From: Tetrahymena thermophila SB210
Lineage: Eukaryota > Ciliophora > Oligohymenophorea > Hymenostomatida > Tetrahymenidae
DNA: 64,000 bases
Reading direction: 5' to 3'
NCBI RefSeq assembly: GCF_000189635.1
Contig: NW_002476301.1
Span: 1-64,000, forward strand
In this document: positions 60,593-64,000 of the stretch, piece by piece
Position numbering within the stretch: the first letter of the stretch is position 1
How the letters are laid out: each line of letters starts with the position of its first letter
Notes under the pieces: generated by a model
What the model was told of the DNA's origin: nothing
The model's input: the letters and a program-made list of their open reading frames with translations, nothing else
Databases searched by the model: none
Translations under genes and position numbers: made by a program

Positions 60593-63263
60593 TTATTTAT
60601 TCTTTAATAAATTTAAAAACTTTTAGAATGTATAATTGATTCCAAACTGTACAATTATTTATGAAACCTTTCAAACTTCTATCTAATTTTTCAAAAAAAA
60701 AAAAGCAAATTAAGAAATTAAATCTAATTGTTAAAAAATTGTTCTAATTGAATGAATGCAATTTTTAATTAAATTTTTATATAAAAAATTAAGTTTGTTT
60801 ATATAATTATGAATTATTCTACTTTCTTTTAGTTGGATAGAAAAAAAGTAAAAAATTTAGCATTATTTCTTTAGTAAAATCAATAATACTAAATTTAAAA
60901 TACTTTTTGAATTTTAATATCTAAATCAAAAAATAACGGAATGAACTTTCATTATGCCTTTTAGTTACATTAATCCTATTAAGTGATTTAAATTCAAGGC
61001 TTTATTTAAAAAACTAATAAATAAATTTTCAATATACCTTTACTTTCTTATTTAAATTATGTAATAAATTTGTTTGAGATAAAATCTTTTGTTAATTTTC
61101 TAACTTTAAAATTTTAAATAAATTTGATTGTTTATTAAATCTTGGCTAAAATATTTCAAAAGACTTTAAACGATCTAAAAACTGAAGGAAATAAAAAATC
61201 TTATAAGAAATATATTACAGAGTTTACCATAAATTAAAAAATTTTTAAATTACTAAAATGAACAAATAAAATAATTGAGCAACATAGTATTTTTATTTTA
61301 TCATAAATTCATTATTATGGATATTTTATTTTAAGTAGAATTTTTTATTTAATTTAATAAATATTTACTCTATATACTTACAAAAATTTGAATTATAAAT
61401 ATATTATTTAAATTTTTTTAATAAAAAAATATTTCTAAAACTAGACTTAATAAATTCAATTCAATTTAGAGACATTTTAATTTTTTTTAATTAAAAAAAT
61501 TAATTTTTTAAATTTTGTTTGAATCAGATTTTCAGTTAAATAAAATTATAAAATTTGAATTAATTAATTTTATGCTCAATATTTTAAATATAAAAAATGT
61601 AATAATAAAATTACATAATATTTCAATTTTCGTTAATATTGTTATTTTTATTAAAAAATTTAGCAAGCAAATTGTTTCTTTCAAAAAAAAAAACTATTTT
61701 TAACTTCTTGAGAAAAATTTTAGATGTAAAATTAAACAAATTTATAAACAAAAAAGACTAAATTTAAATATTAATAATCAAATGATTTCTATGCCAATAA
61801 TTAACAGATGATTACTTTATCTAAATCTTTAATACAGCTAAGATAAATTTAAATATGAGTTTAAAATTATAAATTTCATTTTGCTCTTTTAAGACAAGTT
61901 AAGCAAATTTAAAAATTAAATTAATACACTTACTTATTTACTTCATCTAAAAATAAAATTATTTAGTTAAAAGTGATTATAAAATATAATAATATTTTGA
62001 ATATTAGAATAATTATTTTAACTAATTTTAAGAATAATTTAAAAATTAAAAACATATTTTATAAATTCTTTATGATTATATTCAATATTGTTTACTTATG
62101 AATTAAATAGAATTTATAAGATGACAATTATTTTTAAGTTAAGCCGAAAATATTCATTTGATTTCATAAATTGCTATTTGAATTATAAAACGACTAGAGC
62201 TTTTTTGATAACCTCAAATTTACGAAAAAAGAATACATCAGCTATTCAATATTTTAATAGTGTGTAAGAAATTCAAAAGCTAATAAAAGAATTTAGTTTT
62301 AGTATGTAATTTGCTTTATTTCTTGATAATCTGAATAATAATTTAATAAAGAGAAAAATATATTCTGATTTTTCATGTGGTATCTCCAATAAAACTAATC
62401 AATTATTTAAATCGACGATGCACTAGCAATATTTTTTTTGCTTATTTAATTTTACATAATATGCTTATGCACATTGCTTTTTGAAAAGAAAAATTATTTT
62501 TAATTAATATTAGCTCTAAATACTTTAGAAATATTAATTAGTTCTAGTCTGTAAATAAATTACATTTTTTATGATTACAAAATTATTAAATTTCAAGATA
62601 AACATATCAATAATTAAAGATATTTATTGTAAATATCTCAAAATTATATTTAGGTTTGCATGCTTATTCATAATGTAGATTAATTCATAAGTAGATAATA
62701 AATAAAATAATAGTGGGTCTCTCTATACTCAGTTTTTAGACACAAATATAGCAGCTTAAAGCATATTTATTCAAATTTTTTATTTTTCTATTTATGTTTT
62801 TTATTCTATACTATATCCAAATTTATTTAGTTAAATTAAACATCTAGACTTAATAAAATTTATTTTTCAAAAATATAAAATGATTTAATACTAAACTTCA
62901 ATTAACTTGATCTCCAAATATAAATTATTATTTCAATAGAATATTTTTAGTATAACATGTATGTTTTAATTAATTCTAATGTATATCTTTTAATAATCTT
63001 TGTAATGAGAAAGCAAATTTATATTATCTAATTAATTAATTTAGATATATTTTTATATTTAACTATTGATAAGATAATTTTGATTTTAAAAGATAAAAAT
63101 GATAGCAGATTAGGCTCAGATTATAAGCTTTTTGATGCTTATTTAATAAGAATATGTATTTCAAAGTTAATAAATTAAATGAAATTCTCCTGTTTTATGA
63201 AGGAAAAAAAAAATACCTGTCAGTATATAAAGTTAAATAATATATATAATAAAAGAAATTTGT
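60593..63263. other. AT-rich gene-poor region
   Basis: 2.7 kb upstream of the SAPS gene. Extremely AT-rich to about 62100, where I see nothing; from 62110 to 63010 there is one long open frame listed separately. Tetranucleotide TTAA/TTTA tracts are common. Confidence 0.45.
62121..63008 (+). CDS. Long open frame, hypothetical, weak
   Basis: ATG 62121 to TGA 63006, 295 codons in the ciliate code. The first 120 residues look protein-like (MTIIFKLSRKYSFDFINCYL; QEIQKLIKEFSFSMQFALFL, then DNLNNN) and the DNA there is less AT-rich (about 62100-62480). The second half is Ile/Phe/Leu-rich, as chance translation of AT-rich DNA tends to be. With TGA as the only stop, open frames of this length arise by chance in such sequence. 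No motif recognised. An exon ending near 62480 is possible. Confidence 0.28.
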
Positions 63264-63581
63264 ATGATGGTTTATACTTCTTTACCTGCTAAGAATGAAT
63301 AAATTAAAAAAAGAAAAAAGAAAAGAAATAAATAAATGATGCATATTACTTAGCTATTATTGATGAAAGAAAGTAATAAAAATTGCAAAATATAAATAAG
63401 CAATTAAATGCCCACCTTAAAGTTGCATATGTTAATAAGAAGCTGCAAAAAAAAAAATAATAATAATAAAATAAGAAAAGCTATGAGCAATAAATGAATA
63501 ACAAAAAGAGTGAAATTTCATGTTAATTTTAAAAAGAATTTGAAAATGCTTACCAAAATTGGTTATAAAGAATGTAATAAG
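63264..63581 (+). CDS. Lys/Gln-rich coiled-coil gene, apparent frame change
   Basis: ATG 63264 opens MMVYTSLPAKNEQIKKRKKK. The next coding-like stretch, DAYYLAIIDERKQQKLQNIN and on to QKEFENAYQNWLQRM, is in another frame, open from 63299, and ends at a GTAAG donor at 63582. To join them a base must be gained or lost in the A-rich run near 63303-63340, or a non-canonical exon join exists. The protein would be a basic coiled coil with a Gln run. Continuation beyond the donor was not found. It may be a broken gene or sequencing error. Confidence 0.35.
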
Positions 63582-63872
63582 GTAAGCTTGCTTGATTGAA
63601 AGTAGGCAAAGAAAAAATAAGTAAAAAAATAAAGAAAAAAAGCGATTTCAATGTATATATATTCTACATTATTGATATCATAAGGTTTCTTAATATTTTT
63701 ATAATTTTTTGATATATAAAACTCATAATAATTAGTTAAAGATATAAATTAATCAAATTCAACTATATTGATTTAATTATTAAAATCTTTATAATTAATA
63801 CATACATACATATATCGATCGATCTATTTATCGATTAATCAACCAATCAATCAGTCAATTATACTGACTTTT
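63582..63872. other. AT-rich DNA with tetranucleotide repeats
   Basis: Mostly featureless. At about 63798-63866 there is a run of related 4-base units (ATAC x3, then GATC/GATT, then ATCA x3 and GTCA), of the kind found near other 3' ends in this window. No gene seen. Confidence 0.5.
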
Positions 63873-64000
63873 TCAGTTTGAAGTATCATTACTCATTAGT
63901 ATTGCAACATTGCTTTTAATGAAGATGAATGAGTAGAATAGTTTTTGCGAAGCCATCCTTGGGTTATAGTTTATTGGATAGAATTTTGTTTTTGTGAGAC
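63873..64000 (-). CDS. C-terminal end of a gene running off the window
   Basis: On the minus strand, from the window edge (first full codon at 63998) to TGA 63875-63873, 41 codons are open with balanced composition: FYPINYNPRMASQKL, then YSFIFIKSNVAIL. The GC content rises sharply relative to the DNA before it, as at other coding borders here. A second minus frame (ending at TGA 63888-63886) is also open, so the frame is not certain. Partial at the 5' end; family unknown. Confidence 0.35.
   Translation of the reverse strand, partial: LTKTKFYPINYNPRMASQKLFYSFIFIKSNVAILMSNDTSN

Noticed and set aside
1-64000. CRISPR arrays, insertion sequences, bacterial operon features, rRNA and tRNA genes
   Set aside because: None seen; the window is eukaryotic and I found no spaced repeats, transposase motifs, rRNA blocks or full tRNA cloverleaf.

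Overview
This window reads as the left end of a ciliate somatic (macronuclear) chromosome, most likely Tetrahymena or a close relative. Three things point there. Bases 1-278 are an uninterrupted CCCCAA telomere array. The sequence is very AT-rich, with short GT-AG introns of mostly 44-110 bases. Recognisable proteins can only be read if TAA and TAG encode glutamine and TGA is the sole stop (ciliate nuclear code). A standard-code search therefore shows only fragments and shadows. I rebuilt genes by hand, joining exons by frame, splice sites and protein sense; in each multi-exon model the exon lengths sum to a multiple of three unless stated.

Layout. 1-9.6 kb: telomere, an Asn/Gln-rich gene only 511 bases from it, a small coiled-coil gene, a LanC-like (LANCL) protein, and a Ser/Asn/Gln-rich gene. 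12-21.4 kb: a RING-CH plus FHA protein, a 90-aa protein, a Tctex1 dynein light chain and a 195-aa unknown, separated by long AT-rich gaps. 21.8-33.6 kb, minus strand: a 15-exon membrane protein resembling the ciliate TmcB-like PAS family (about 2,200 aa), then an intronless OSCA/TMEM63-like channel. 36.3-36.6 kb: a GC-richer, structured island with the signals of a Pol III RNA gene. 36.9-48.4 kb: a FYVE-finger protein, a 975-aa unknown, and an NBR1-like protein (PB1, ZZ, four-tryptophan domain). 48.8-60.6 kb, minus strand: a coiled-coil/F-BAR-like protein ending in an SMP lipid-transfer domain, and an 18-exon SAPS-type PP6 regulatory subunit with long low-complexity inserts. 60.6-64 kb: AT-rich, with only weak gene candidates and a partial minus-strand gene at the edge.

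The genes do not form one pathway. Several concern membranes and ubiquitin/autophagy (NBR1-like, RING-CH/FHA, FYVE, F-BAR/SMP), membrane sensing (OSCA-like, TmcB-like) and the cytoskeleton (Tctex1). The items I find most interesting are the putative Pol III RNA, the F-BAR/SMP architecture, an apparent frameshift and a GC-AG intron in the TmcB-like gene, and the RING-CH/FHA protein with a possible lipid anchor.
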